Positions 11,438-22,103 of a DNA stretch of 64,000 nt are shown one piece after another. The notes beneath the pieces are model-generated. The model made no database searches. It saw only the letters and a list, made by a program, of their open reading frames with translations, and had not been told where the DNA came from. The stretch lies in assembly GCA_951804985.1 (NCBI GenBank), contig OX638130.1, forward strand, positions 33,084,554-33,148,553, read 5' to 3'. Positions within the stretch are counted from its first letter, which is position 1. Each line of letters begins with the position of its first letter. This stretch comes from Dryomyza anilis. Lineage: Eukaryota; Arthropoda; Insecta; Diptera; Dryomyzidae. The position numbers and the translations under genes were made by a program.

Positions 11438-11479
11438 AAACTTTGGACCACTGTATTTCTAGAGAGTGGTCCAAAGTTT
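11438..11479. repeat. Perfect 15-bp inverted repeat (hairpin)
   Basis: AAACTTTGGACCACT pairs exactly with AGTGGTCCAAAGTTT across a 12-base loop. The arm sequence GTGGTCCAAA resembles the terminus of the Transib-like element at 28.5-29.2 kb, so this may be two fused ends or an excision scar rather than a terminator. Confidence 0.7.
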
Positions 11480-12245
11480 AAAAAAAAATAATCAATAATT
11501 ATTTTTTTTTGGATGTAGAAATAAACTCGACCGTAGAATAATGCAAACCTCGTGTTAAGAATAATAAAACAAATTTCGTCTTGAACTCTGCTAGATTTGG
11601 TGTGGAATGTCTTTAATACAAAAAGTTTTACTTGCTAAAAAAAAATGTTAAAATGAATCCAATTCCAATTTGTACTAGACAAGACTCTTGTCTGAAAATT
11701 TCATTATGAATGAGATCTGAACGAGGCAAGACGAAGTAAGAATCTATTAATTGTATTTATAAATCAAATTAATTGTAATAATATTTAATCAGAGAATAAA
11801 CATGAACAACGTTTTGGATCCGTTTATTCGAAGCCTTTCATAAAAAAAAAACAACAATATGAATATTCTACACTTTTAAAAACTTCATTGTTGGGTGTCA
11901 ATTATTAAATACGAAATTCTGCAAACGGTGTACGAAAACCCGCAACATCAAGTGTCTTTTTATAAGAATCGAACCACGAAGACCCGGAAAACAGATCTTT
12001 TAATGATGATCAATATGTCATACTTCTGTGATTTAACATACATGTTCCATTTCACTTCCCTTATATATTTGCATTGTTTTGATATACAAAAATGCAGTAT
12101 AGACTTCAAGTTTCAAACAAGTGTAGTTATATTGTGTAGTTTAATATGAATATCTACTGGTCTATTATGGTATTTTTGAAATATGATTTAAGTGTGAATA
12201 TAAACTATATATTGCATAAAATTCAAGCCATTAACAAGTGTATAT
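11480..12245. other. AT-rich flank, no gene
   Basis: Contains GATTTGGTGTGGAATG at about 11,596, a degenerate copy of the fold-back family end. Otherwise no recognisable feature up to the gypsy LTR. Confidence 0.4.
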
Positions 12246-12790
12246 TGTTACGAAATTCAGTCTACGGAAAACTGTTCTACGAGTTCGTATCGCTGGATTG
12301 TGTACAAAATAAAAACGCACTAATATTTGGTTTTAACTAGTATTATTTCAACTATTATTAATTATCTTTATTTATTTAAATAACAACTTAAAGAATAATC
12401 ACTTATATCAACTGCTGAATTACTACAATTTATCTTTACAAAGTTCACTCACGAGACGCACTAGTTCACTATTAAATCACAACTGAAGTACAGTGCCTTA
12501 GATGCGCGGCCTTATATACTGCATGCATCAGTTCGACACGTTTCAACAAGCTTCGACTTGTTTCGAGAACCTTCTACTCGTTTCGTGAATGACGCATGCT
12601 ATTGGCATCTCATTCGCACTCATGTGTTTTAATGCGCTGATCTTCCATCTCTTTCTCGCACACTGCCTCAGTGCGCTGAATGATCTTCCGTTCCTTTCTA
12701 ACACATTGCTTAGTGCGCTGAATTGTCTTGCGTCTCATTTACTATTGTTGATTGCTTGCACAGTGGAGCAAATTACCTCTTTTCGTAACA
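12246..12790 (-). repeat. 3' LTR of gypsy copy 1
   Basis: Begins TGTTACGAAATTCAG and ends TTTTCGTAACA in + orientation. It matches 17,729-18,274 throughout. In sense orientation a TATATAAGGCCGCGC stretch (12,510-12,525) is the likely promoter TATA region. ATAT precedes it as target duplication. Confidence 0.93.
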
Positions 12791-12802
12791 CTGCCCTCCA
12801 CC
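12791..12802 (-). promoter_or_regulatory. Polypurine tract of gypsy copy 1
   Basis: On the minus strand GGTGGAGGGCAG lies directly against the TGTTACG start of the 3' LTR. Its position and purine content are those expected of the plus-strand primer. Confidence 0.8.
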
Positions 12803-12827
12803 GAAATCTGTTCGTCCCGACCAGATG

Positions 12828-13801
12828 TTAATCCTCTCTCTCTCTATACGGCGCCAACCTTTCTAGCTGTACCACTTTCATTTTTCTTCTAACGCCTGCA
12901 GTATTCTGAATCCGATACACGACATCGTTAATTCTTTTAATTATCTTGTATGGTCCTTCCCAGTGTGTTTGTAGCTTAGGGGATAAGCCTTTCTTCCTTT
13001 GTGGGTTATAGAGCAAAACAAGTTGTCCTTCCGTAAATCCCTCTGAATTTGTGCGCAAGTCGTATCTGGCCTTCATCTTATCACTCGCAAATTGTGTACG
13101 TTGTCTTACAAACTGATGCACTTCGTTCATTTCTTCACTTTTTCTGAAAACATAATTGTGTACAGGAATTCCAGCTGAAGGACTCGCACCAAACTTTAAA
13201 TCCGCAGGTAATCTTAAGTCTGTTCCAAAAACAATTGTAGATGGTGAAGCTGCTGTGGTATCATGAACCGCCGTTCGATAAGCCATGAGGAATAGTGTTA
13301 TGTGTGTATCCCAATCTTTTTGATTTTTATCAACCACTTTTTTGAGATACTCTTCCAAAGTCCGATTGAATCTTTTCACCATGCCGTCTGATTGCGGGTG
13401 CAAAGGCGTTGTTCGTGTTTTGTGTATGTTGAGGACTTTGCATACTTCTTTAAATACAGCAGACTCAAAATTTCTTCCTTGATCTGAATGCAATTCCAAC
13501 GGTACTCCAAAACGGCTTACCCAGTTGTAAATAATGCATACGCAACTGTTGTGGCTTCTTGATTCGGCATGGGATACACTTCAGGCCACTTGCTGAAGTA
13601 GTCAATGACGACAAGCACATACTTATTCCACGCATCACTGATTGGAAACGGCCCGGCGACATCCATGGCAATACGCTCGAATGGTGCTCCCACGTTGATT
13701 GATGCATCCTGCCGCGACTTCTGACTGTTGGTCCTTTTGCTGGTACACATTGTGGGCAACTGCGAATCCAATCTGCGACTGACTCTTGGCATCCAATCCA
13801 A
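12828..13801 (-). pseudogene. Integrase of gypsy copy 1, frameshifted, catalytic Glu changed to Lys
   Basis: The upstream frame (13,801-13,517) holds AMDVAGPFPISDAWNKYVLV with the first catalytic Asp. After a shift near 13,510 the second frame (13,499-12,828) holds HSDQGRNFES with the second Asp, the GTDLRLPADL region and the C-terminal chromatin/DNA-binding part (GPYKIIKRINDVVYRI). Where gypsy integrases have the third acidic residue (SDGMVERFNR), this copy reads SDGMVKRFNR, while copy 2 keeps Glu. The zinc-binding H2C2 module (GHLGINKTVEK..CPQC) lies upstream in the RNase H frame. Strand transfer would be abolished even if the frame were intact. Confidence 0.88.
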
Positions 13802-14571
13802 TAAAAACGTTTCTTTACCTTCTCGACCGTTTTATTAATGCCCAAATGACCACCACTAGATCCACCATGGTATTCCGCTAATATCTCTTTTATTTTTGAC
13901 TTGGGAACAACAATCAAACTTCGAGCGGATGTGCCATCTTCATTTTCCCATACACGATATAAGCAACCATCTTGTAGCTTTAAGCTCTGCCACTGTGCCC
14001 AGTAAGCTTTAGTTATGGCACTGTCAGCAGCTATATCTTCCCATGTTGGTTTTGTTTGCTGTTCCTTGAACATCATGATTTTTGTGAGGTCGGGATCACT
14101 CTTTTGATCAATTTGAATTTGTTCCGGAGTCCATTTTTCATCGGGCAAAACATTTAGCAAACGAATGTCAATTATGTTTTCTTTTCCTTCCGCTCTTGAA
14201 CAATGTCTGCATTCTAGTTTACATGGGCGTCGTGACAGAGCATCTGCATTTCCATGATGACTTCCTTTACGATGTTCTATGGTGAAATCGTAGCTCTGTA
14301 ATCGTTCTATCCAACGCGCAATTTGACCTTCAGGGTCTTTGAACTGAAGTAACCATCTCAGTGCAGCGTGATCGGTTCTCAAGTGAAACTGTTGCCCGCA
14401 CAGGTATTTGTTGAAATTTTTCACACTTTCGATTACAGCAAGAAGCTCCCTCCTGGTGACACAGTAATTTCGCTCGGGTTTGGACAAGGTTTTACTGTAG
14501 TATGCGATCACTTTTTCTTGTCCATTGATCACTTGTGAGAGAACTCCGCCGATTCCGTATCCACTACGCAA
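13465..14571 (-). pseudogene. RNase H and integrase N-terminus of gypsy copy 1
   Basis: The frame opens inside RNase H (SGYGIGGVLSQ) and carries the second and third acidic regions (RRELLAVIESVK, RTDHAALRWL) and NADALSRRP. It then enters the integrase zinc-binding module with GHLGINKTVEKVKKRFYWIG and a CPQC pair. Compared with copy 2, a deletion of about 40 bases at 14,571-14,580 removes the segment with the first catalytic Asp (DTDAS) and shifts frame, so RNase H is inactive. The end of this frame (after about 13,800) is out of register. Confidence 0.85.
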
Positions 14572-15780
14572 GAATTGGTGCCGAGCACAGCAGATCTTTT
14601 AATTTCAAAAACCCCCTTTCTTGATCATCGCCCCATTGAAATGCGCGGTTCTTTCTTGTCAACTCGTGAAGACTGCTAGCAACATTGGCAAAACCTGGAA
14701 CAAATCGCCTGTAGTATGTACATAGCCCCAAGAAACTTCGTAGGTCATGTAGGTTTTGCGGTCTGGGCCACTCCTTCACTGCAACTATTTTATCTTCATC
14801 GGTATGCACTCCTTCCGTGGTAACTCGATGGCCCAGATACTTGACTTCTTTCTTGAAAAGTGAGCATTTCTTTGGGCTAAGTTGTAGACCCGCATTTTTC
14901 AATCGAAGGAATACTTCCTCTAGATTTCTTAGATGTTCGTTGAAATCCTTGCCCATAACAATTATGTCATCAAGGTATACTAGGCATGTTTTCCAGTGTA
15001 AACCTTTTAATACGTGCTCCATTAACCGCTCGAATGTTGCTGGGGCATTGCATAGTCCAAACGGCATTACCAAAAATTGCCATAGTCCATCTCCAGTACT
15101 GAATGCAGTCTTCTCTCGATCTTTCTTATCGATTTCCACTTGCCAGTAACCGCTTTGCAAGTCCAACGTGGAAAACAACTTAGCATTAGATATATCCAAT
15201 GTGTCATCGATTCTTGGCAATGGATAACTATCTTTGTGACATCATTAAGTTTTCGGTAATCAACGCAGAAACGAATACTACCGTCCTTCTTTTTCACCAA
15301 TACTACTGGTGAACTCCATGGCCTCTCAGATGGTTCCACCACGCCATTTGCGTGCATTTCTTCAACCAAATGGGATACTTCGTCTCTTTTCGCAAGTGGT
15401 ACCCTTCTTGGTGCTTGACGAATTGGGTTAGAATCACCAGTGTCTATTCGATGTTTTACAATGGCAGTTCTGCCATCCTTTTGGCCCTTTTCAGCAAATA
15501 TACACCGATATTTTTCAATTAGCTGTTGCACTTGACTCTTTTCTTTGCCACCCAAATCCTTCGTCCACTCATTTATAAACCTGTGAGTAGATTGTTTGTT
15601 TATTTGCGGTGTGACATAGTCCTTTGATGTATTTGACTCGCAATTTATAATCGCTGACGCCTCTTGACACTGGCCTACCACTGTTCCCTTTTTGATTAAT
15701 TTTGAGAAGTTTTCCAAATTGAGAACTCTTATAGGTACAATTCTGTCTTTCTCCGCCTCAACAAGTGTTCTTCCTACCAC
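14564..15780 (-). pseudogene. Reverse transcriptase of gypsy copy 1
   Basis: The first frame (15,780-15,240) runs from the protease-RT linker through [22 protein letters not shown] and [14 protein letters not shown] one-base shift at about 15,235 passes to the second frame (15,220-14,564), with [13 protein letters not shown] (first catalytic Asp), MPFGLCNAPATFERLM, the LVYLDDIIVMG active-site box, LGHRVT and FLGLCTYYRRF. All core motifs are present, so one frameshift is the main lesion. The enzyme would make cDNA from the element RNA. Confidence 0.9.
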
Positions 15781-15951
15781 TATGTTATTTTATACAGCTC
15801 TTCGTTTGCTTCAATAACCCACAACTTGGTTATCCCACAATCTCCATTTAATTTTGCTTCTGAATTAGGTGGTATTTTTCTACTTTTATATGCAATAACT
15901 TGTTTCATGTTCGGGCTCTGGTTGGCATAATTCAAAGTTTTTCTTGTTAAA

Positions 15952-16200
15952 TCAAGTGTGAAACCGTTTTTTTATCATGAAGTCCAAGCCAAGTATTATC
16001 TCGTCTACTATTTCTGCCACAATAAAATCATGCTTAACTGTCGTAGTACCAATCGTTATTTTCTTGGTAATCTTTCCTCTGATAGGGGCCTCTTCACCTG
16101 TAGCTGTTTGTAATCTTATTCCTACAAGCGGCTCTACTTCATCCTTAACAAGGTTACTTCTTATTATTGAGTGTGAAGCTCCCGTATCCAATGTTACCAT
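15952..16200 (-). pseudogene. Aspartic protease of gypsy copy 1
   Basis: The readable part starts MVTLDTGASHSII, with the DTGA active site, and includes the flap region ([12 protein letters not shown]) and the ILGLDFM motif typical of retropepsins. The frame ends at RFHT where a T run (15,966-15,973) has changed length relative to copy 2, which reads on. It is continuous upstream with the post-zinc-knuckle region. It would cut the Gag-Pol polyprotein. Confidence 0.88.
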
Positions 16201-16325
16201 ATATGCTGTACAATCAATGAGTCCTTCGACAGTTAAGCTATTTGGCTTTCGAGCAATTTGTGAAATGGAGATTCTGGGGCAATCGGTTATGGGAGTCAGA
16301 TCGTGCCCCGCAGAACTGACTCGTT

Positions 16326-17698
16326 TTAGTTTAAAGATTGATTAAAATTTACGTTATTTTGGACATGATCCTGGGTTTCTTCATGTCGGGGTTCATTTGC
16401 AAATGGATTCATTGAGCGCTTGCGTTTTTTACGACAATCACGTGTCATATGCCCATATGTATCGCAGTTGTAACATTTACCTTTGAATTGGGTATCTTTG
16501 TTGGCTGATGTGTGTTCTGTTTTAACGCCTGCTTTAACTGCTTGGCACACTACTTGAAATAAATCATCGTTCTCCACATCAATTCTACGAGCCTTTGGAG
16601 CCGATCGGCACAACGTGTTTGCTGTCTCCTGTGTTAGAGCGATGGTAACCGTTTCCGTAAATGTTACCTTGGGCGTAATCACTGTTGCACGTTTTGTCTC
16701 CTGATCGCGTATGCCATCAAGAAACGCTTCGATTTTGCACTTTTCTATGAAATCACTTGCTGAATCTGAATACGACAAATGGGCAAGCCTCTCGATGTCC
16801 GCTGCATACGCCTGCAATGTTTCTCCATTTCTTTGCATTCGGCCATTTAGTTCCATTCTGTAGATCTGCTTCATGTGATCACTTCCATATTTCCGTTGCA
16901 GTGCAGCCATTAGCGATAAATGACTGTTTCGATCACTTTCTGGAACAGTCTGCAATACTTCGGCTGCTCCACCTTTCAGGGTCACAATAAGCGCTGCTAC
17001 GCTATCTTCATTGTTCCATCGATTACTTACAGCCGTTGTCTCAAATTGGAGCTTGAAAATGTTGAACGCTGTGGTTCCATCGTAAATCGGCGATTTCAGC
17101 TTTGAACCACTAAGAACATGCTGTGTAGGTCCACTTAGCTGTAACGCACCGAAATCTTCTTTCATTTTCTGGAACTTTTTGTCGATGCCATTTTCCAATT
17201 CTTCAAATTTGCCTTCCATGTCATTTACATGTGCCTCAAGTTCGTTTACTTTGTCATGGAGTGTGTTAGAAACTTCCAGAAGCTGCTTAGAGTGTTCCTG
17301 CATCTGTTCTGTTCTGTTTGAAGCTGATTTGAATTTTCTAGAAGTTCTGTTTTAAGTTGTTTGGAATTTTCTTGGAGCTTCTGTTCCATTTTGTTGGAAT
17401 TTTCTAGAAACTGTCTGGAATTTTCTTGAGCCATTATCTGAAATTGTTGTTGCATAGTTCCGATCAACTGGCTCATATCAAAAACTTGGGTCTGTACTTT
17501 CTCCTCTGAGTCCAGATTTTTCGATGACGGTGCTGCATCTTCCACTTCAAAATTGTGCATCGTAAGATCAATGCCCTGCGCCTCTAATTCGTCCATTAGG
17601 CGCTTTTGCAGCTCTACTTTCGTACCAGCAGTTGGAAGATCACGATTCGCCAGCTCCTTCTTTAGCTGGTCGACTTTAAGTTGTTCTAATTTAACCAT
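16326..17698 (-). pseudogene. Gag of gypsy copy 1: SAP domain, coiled coil, capsid, zinc knuckle
   Basis: The start at 17,698 gives MVKLEQLKVDQLKKELANRD. Residues 6-40 (LKVDQLKKEL..LPTAGTKVELQKRLMDEL) fit the SAP DNA-binding fold. A Gln/Asn/Glu-rich coiled coil (heptad-like ENSNKMEQKLQENSKQL) follows, with a one-base shift near 17,310; the second frame (17,303-16,326) continues the coil. It then carries a capsid-like region (FNIFKLQFETTAVSNRW, KYGSDHMKQIYRMELNGR) and one CCHC knuckle (CYNCDTYGHMTRDC) before a basic KKRKR. The start lies 12 bases after the primer site, consistent with a short leader. Copy 2 lacks most of the capsid part. Confidence 0.88.
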
Positions 17699-17709
17699 TT
17701 TGTATCACA

Positions 17710-17727
17710 ATCCCACTTCTGACACCA
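17710..17727 (-). promoter_or_regulatory. Primer binding site, tRNA-Leu type, gypsy copy 1
   Basis: On the minus strand TGGTGTCAGAAGTGGGAT begins one base after the 5' LTR. It matches the complement of a typical tRNA-Leu 3' end (TGGTGTCAGGAGTGGGAT) except at one position. The tRNA assignment is from memory of tRNA ends. Confidence 0.75.
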
Positions 17728-17728
17728 A

Positions 17729-18274
17729 TGTTACGAAAATTCAGTCTACGGAAAACTGTTCTACGAGTTCGTATCGCTGGATTGTGTACAAAATAAAAAC
17801 ACACTAATATTTGGTTTTAACTAGTATTATTTCAACTATTATTAATTAACTTTATTTATTTAAATAACAACTTAAAGAATAATCACTTATATAAACTGCT
17901 GAATTACTACAATTTATCTTTACAAAGTTCACTCACGAGACGCACTAGTTCACTATTAAATCACAACTAAAGTACAGTGCCTCAGATGCGCGGCCTTATA
18001 TACTGCATGCATCAGTTCGACACGTTTCGACAAGCTTCGACTTGTTTCGAGAACCTTCTACTCGTTTCGTGAATGACGCATGCTATTGGCATCTCATTCG
18101 CATTCATGTGTTTTAATGCGCTGATCTTCCATCTCTTTCTCGCACACTGCCTCAGTGCGCTGAATGATCTTCCGTCCCTTTCTAACACATTACTTAGTGC
18201 GCTGAATTGTCTTGCGTCTCATTTACTATTGTTGATTGCGTGCACAGTGGAGCAAATTACCTCTTTTCGTAACA
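17729..18274 (-). repeat. 5' LTR of gypsy copy 1
   Basis: In + orientation it starts TGTTACGAAAATTCAG and ends TTTTCGTAACA. ATAT follows it, matching the duplication at the other end. It differs from the other LTR at scattered single bases only. Confidence 0.93.
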
Positions 18275-18287
18275 ATATATAAAAGAG

Positions 18288-18289
<2 letters not shown>

Positions 18290-18355
<66 letters not shown>
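18290..18355. repeat. (TA)n microsatellite
   Basis: An uninterrupted AT dinucleotide run of about 65 bases between the gypsy LTR and the copia-like element. Confidence 0.95.
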
Positions 18356-18359
<4 letters not shown>

Positions 18360-18416
18360 AGTGTTGATCATTTTATACTTTGTCTAAAAACACTTTCATA
18401 TTGGAGATCACTGATA

Positions 18417-18491
18417 GTATGAAAAATGAATTCAACATAAATATACTTTTCATTTTATACTTTTTACTTTCAATAATTTTATCATACAATA
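18417..18491 (+). repeat. LTR-like terminal block, 5' copy
   Basis: Seventy-five bases shared with 26,941-27,015. It lies upstream of the primer site, as a 5' LTR end would. Confidence 0.7.
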
Positions 18492-18548
18492 AAGATCGTT
18501 TGTTTGTTTTACATCAATACGTGTTTAAATTAATAGCATTGCGCCAAT

Positions 18549-18564
18549 AGGTTATGAGCCCAAG
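18549..18564 (+). promoter_or_regulatory. Copia-type primer binding site (half initiator tRNA-Met)
   Basis: AGGTTATGAGCCCAAG resembles the copia primer region, GGTTATGGGCCCAG, complementary to an internal part of initiator tRNA-Met. It lies seven bases before the Gag start. The comparison is from memory. Confidence 0.55.
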
Positions 18565-18570
18565 AATACA

Positions 18571-19113
18571 ATGGCGAATCAAGATATTAAAGCATCGTTT
18601 GAAAAATTAAACCGCAACAACTACGAAATTTGGAAGAAAAAACCTGAATGCGTGCTGATAAAGGAACACACATTGTACACAGTTCGAGACGAAGTTCCGG
18701 CTACTCCTGATGATAAATGGAAACGCAAAGATGAGACTGCGAGAGCATCTATGTATTTGATGATAGATGATGATCTTTTTTACATCATCGAAGATGCAAC
18801 AACCGCACAGTAAACATGGCAACTCATCAAAGATCATTTCGAGTATCGCTCTTTTAGCGAATGCGTTTTTATTATGAAGAAGATATGTAAAATGCAATTG
18901 GAGGAGACTGGTGATATGGAGTCTCATATGAACGAGATGCAGCACGAAATCAAAAAGCTTTCATGTATGCGTGAAAAACTTAGTGAGAAGTGGGAAGTCG
19001 CGATGATTTTGAGAAGTTTGATAGAATCCTGTGATGTTTTGGAAACAATATTGGAAGCAAGAAGTGATGGCGTACTCTCACTGAAGATAGTAAAAGCAAA
19101 ACTATTAAAATAG
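18571..19113 (+). pseudogene. Gag of the copia-like element
   Basis: The start MANQDIKASFEKLNRNNYEIW is typical of copia Gag (F-x-KL-x-NY-x-W). The first frame stops at 18,813 after DATTAQ with a TAA, directly before TWQLIKDHFE, where relatives continue. The same register continues past the stop to KKICKMQLEETGDMESHMNEM and ends at 19,113 with another stop. The protein would form the particle shell. The zinc knuckle lies further on at 19,221. Confidence 0.8.
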
Positions 19114-19220
19114 CATAAGAAGGGATTGCAAAAATCTGCAACATCAACTATTGGAGCATCAGCATTCTAGATTAAGAATGGCCAGGGCAAACATTTGGCA
19201 AGATTCAACAATCAGGACGA

Positions 19221-20590
19221 ATGGTATGTTTTTATTGTCTAAAACCAGGTCACGTCCGCAAGGATTGCAGATTCTGTCAAAATTATTTGAAGAAAAAGAC
19301 ACAATCAAATCTTGTTGTATCTGAGTATGTACACGGAAACGACGAGTGTTTCTGGTCTGCAGGTATGAATAGCGAATACGATTGGTATGTGGACTCAGGT
19401 GCTACGAGTCACTTATGCAATCGGAGATATTTTTTCATCACGTTGGATGAGAAATGTTATAATAAAATTACTGTGGCAAATGGTTTTGAAATGAAGGCTT
19501 GTGATAAATGGAACGGTAAGCTACATGTAATTAATGGAAAAGGGCAAACTGTATCAATTACAATAAAAGATGTGTTATGTGTTCCCAGCATCGAAAGCAA
19601 TCTTTTATCGGTCAAGAAGTTAACAGAAAAGGATTTGCGAATAGTTTTTTGCAACAAAGCTTGTCAAATATTTGATAATGAAGAAGTTTTGGCCACAGCT
19701 GAGTTAGATGACAACTTATACAAGCTGAAATTAAACTCAAAAAGCAGTTTTGAGGACATAGCAATGATGGTTAGTCAAACAAAGTGCATACACGACTGGC
19801 ATAAACGATTTGGTCATCGTGATATTGAGTGCGTAAAAAAAATTTTAAAAGAGAAAAATTCAGAGGGTGTGAAGAAATGCAACTGCATCGACATATGTGA
19901 AACATGCATCAAAGGACAGCTATCGTGGAATAATTTTCTCAAAGGAGAAAATCAGCAATCAACTGCAGTACTTGACATGATGCATGTTGCGAGATACTTT
20001 CTGACTTTCATAGTTGATTTCAGTAAGTACACAAAAATATACTTGCTTAAGCATAAATCTGAAGTTTGTGTTAAAATAAAAGAATTTTTTGAAATGGCTA
20101 AAACAAAATTCGACAAATATCCAAAAATACTTAGATCTATCGTAGATGTGAGTACATATGTACGGATGTGGGAAATTTCTGCACGCAGCGTGGTATACAA
20201 CAGCAGTTTACAGCACCGTACACTCCGTAACAAAACGGAGATGCAGAAAGGCGAAACAGATATCTTGTTGAAATGGTAAGGTGCATGTTAATCGACGCGA
20301 GAATGGAGAAACTTTTTTGGGGAGAAGCAGTGGTAACAGCAACATTCATTCAAAATCATATACTAACCCGGTCGACTCAGAAAATTCCTGTTGAAGTTTG
20401 GAAAGGAAAAGAATTTAAATTACAAAATTTTGAAATATTCGGATCGGAAGCTTTAGTGCACATACCAAAAGAAAGAAACTATATAAAAAAGCACAATACC
20501 TAATTTTTGTTGGTTATTCCGAAGAATCAAAAGCCCTAAGATTTTTAAATAAAAATGCAATTAGAATTATAATTAGTAGAGATTATAAGA
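19221..20590 (+). pseudogene. Zinc knuckle, protease and integrase of the copia-like element
   Basis: It opens with a CCHC knuckle (CFYCLKPGHVRKDC). The protease active site DWYVDSGATSHLC follows at about residues 51-63, then VLCVPSIESNLLSV. The pre-integrase zinc module (HDWHKRFGHRDIE..CETC) comes next and then the integrase core, YFLTFIVDFSKYTKIYLL. The second conserved Asp region (ILRSIVDV) is frameshifted, and the third region reads PYTP-stop-QNGDAERRNRYLVEM in another frame (20,225-20,275). The tail 20,273-20,590 (EKLFWGEAVVTATFIQNH) is out of frame with the start. It is cut at 20,598 by the fold-back element. Confidence 0.87.
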
Positions 20591-20599
20591 TTCTTTTAT

Positions 20600-21714
20600 G
20601 GGCCATTCCACACCAAATCGACCAGCGGTTGGAACTCATCTTCTTCGATTTCAATGAAATTTGCACAACTGATGAAGGGTATCGAAATATGCATTGATCA
20701 GTTTTTGATTTATTTTTTCGCCCTCTACTTCCAGAGATACAGTGGTTCAAATTTACAAAAAATGGGCCAAAAATCACTTCTAAACTTGAACATGTGGCCC
20801 GTGGTAATAACTAATGCACTTCAAAATGGATGTCCTTAAAAATGACCCTTGATTTAATTAAGGTTGATTTAAGGTTGATTTAATATAAATGATCATGCCA
20901 AATTTCAAGACGGTATTTTGATGGCATCATATTTTAAAAATTAATTTTTTAAATTTTTACATATTTTTTATATTGAAAAAAATATATTTTTTTCAAAATT
21001 CAAAATTGCAATAATTTTTCAATGATTTTGTAACTCTGATTTCGAATATGGCGTCAGTTTCATCAAATTGTCTCTAGTTACAGAGATATATACCATTTTT
21101 CGAAAATCGTAAAAACTATATGCCAAAATTCTAGATCTAGATTGAATATGATAAAACTGACTTCATTTTAGAAATTAGAGTTACATATATATTCAGGAAT
21201 TATTACAACTTTTACTGTAGAATTTTTTTTTTTTTTTATATAAAAAATAAATAAATTAAATTAATAAAAAAATTATTTTTTAAAATATGATGCCGTAACT
21301 ATACCAACTTGAAATTTAGCATGAACATTTATAATAAATTGACGAAAACTTAGGATTTTTTTTAGAATTTTAAAAAGGGATAATGACCACGGACCACATG
21401 TTCACTTTTGTAAGTTACAACTTAATTTTTCTGAAAGCATGTTCTCTTAGCTTTAAAACAAGCCATCAATGGAGATTCTTGCATTTCTACATAAGAGATA
21501 TTTAAATATAAACAACCATATAAAAGTGATTTTTGGTCAATTTTTTTTAAGTTTGAGCCACTGGTTCTCTGAAAGTAGTGGGCGAAAAAATTTAAAAAAA
21601 ATGGTCAGTACATATCTGGATACCCTTTATCAGTTGCCCAAATTTTATTGAAATCCAAAAGGTAAAATCTCAAATTTGACTTTTTTTGGTCGATTTGGTG
21701 TGGAATGGCTCATA
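20600..21714. mobile_element. Fold-back element A (non-autonomous, long inverted arms)
   Basis: The left end reads GGCCATTCCACACCAAATCG and the right end is its inverse (CGATTTGGTGTGGAATGGCT). The arms continue as diverged inverted copies well inside: ACTGATGAAGGGTATC mirrors GATACCCTTTATCAGT, and ATGATGCC near 21,285 mirrors GGCATCAT near 20,922. There is no coding capacity. It lies inside the copia-like integrase/RT interval. A second, independent copy is at 50,889-52,064. Confidence 0.8.
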
Positions 21715-22001
21715 TCTAATATCAATTGTAATGATACACACATTTCTAGATAAGAGATATTTAAATATAAACAACCATATAAAAGTGATTTTTGGTCAAT
21801 TTTTTTTTAAGTTTGAGCCACTGGTTCTCTGGAAGTAGTGGGCGAAAAAAAAAAAAAAAAAATTGGTCAGTACATATCTGGATACCCTTTATCAGTTGCC
21901 CAAATTTTATTGAAATCCAAAAGGTAAAATCTCAAATTTGACTTTTTTTGGTCGATTTGGTGTGGAATGGCTCATATCTAATATCAATTGTAATGATACA
22001 C
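21482..22001. repeat. Tandem duplication of the right end of fold-back element A
   Basis: The block beginning CATTTCTACATAAGAGATAT at 21,482 recurs at 21,741. The period is 259-262 bases, the difference lying in an A run. The flanking bases CATATCTAATATCAATTG are duplicated with it, so the event copied element plus host flank. Confidence 0.9.
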
Positions 22002-22103
22002 ACATTTTTAATAAAAATTCAAATGAAATTTATATTGATCTGTTTGCACCGAAAGAAAATTTTGATCAGGAAGAGATACCCGATTTTTAAAATGGTACAG
22101 TTG

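Larger units (their letters stand above)
12246..18274 (-). mobile_element. Ty3/gypsy LTR retrotransposon, copy 1, nearly full length
   Basis: The 6.03-kb element has matching 545/546-bp LTRs (TGTTACGAAA...TTTCGTAACA) and is flanked by ATAT on both sides (12,242-12,245 and 18,275-18,278), a 4-bp target duplication as gypsy elements make. On the minus strand it reads LTR, primer site, Gag, protease, RT, RNase H, integrase, polypurine tract, LTR; no envelope gene is present. The LTRs differ at about a dozen positions (about 2%), so insertion is fairly recent but not current. Gag, the protease-RT junction, RNase H and integrase all carry breaks. A second copy sits at 56,480-62,084. Confidence 0.93.

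Noticed and set aside
12589..12831. Plus-strand frame recurring at 18,073, 56,825 and 61,793
   Set aside because: Lies in the gypsy LTR, so its recurrence follows the LTR copies. No signal or domain supports a protein.
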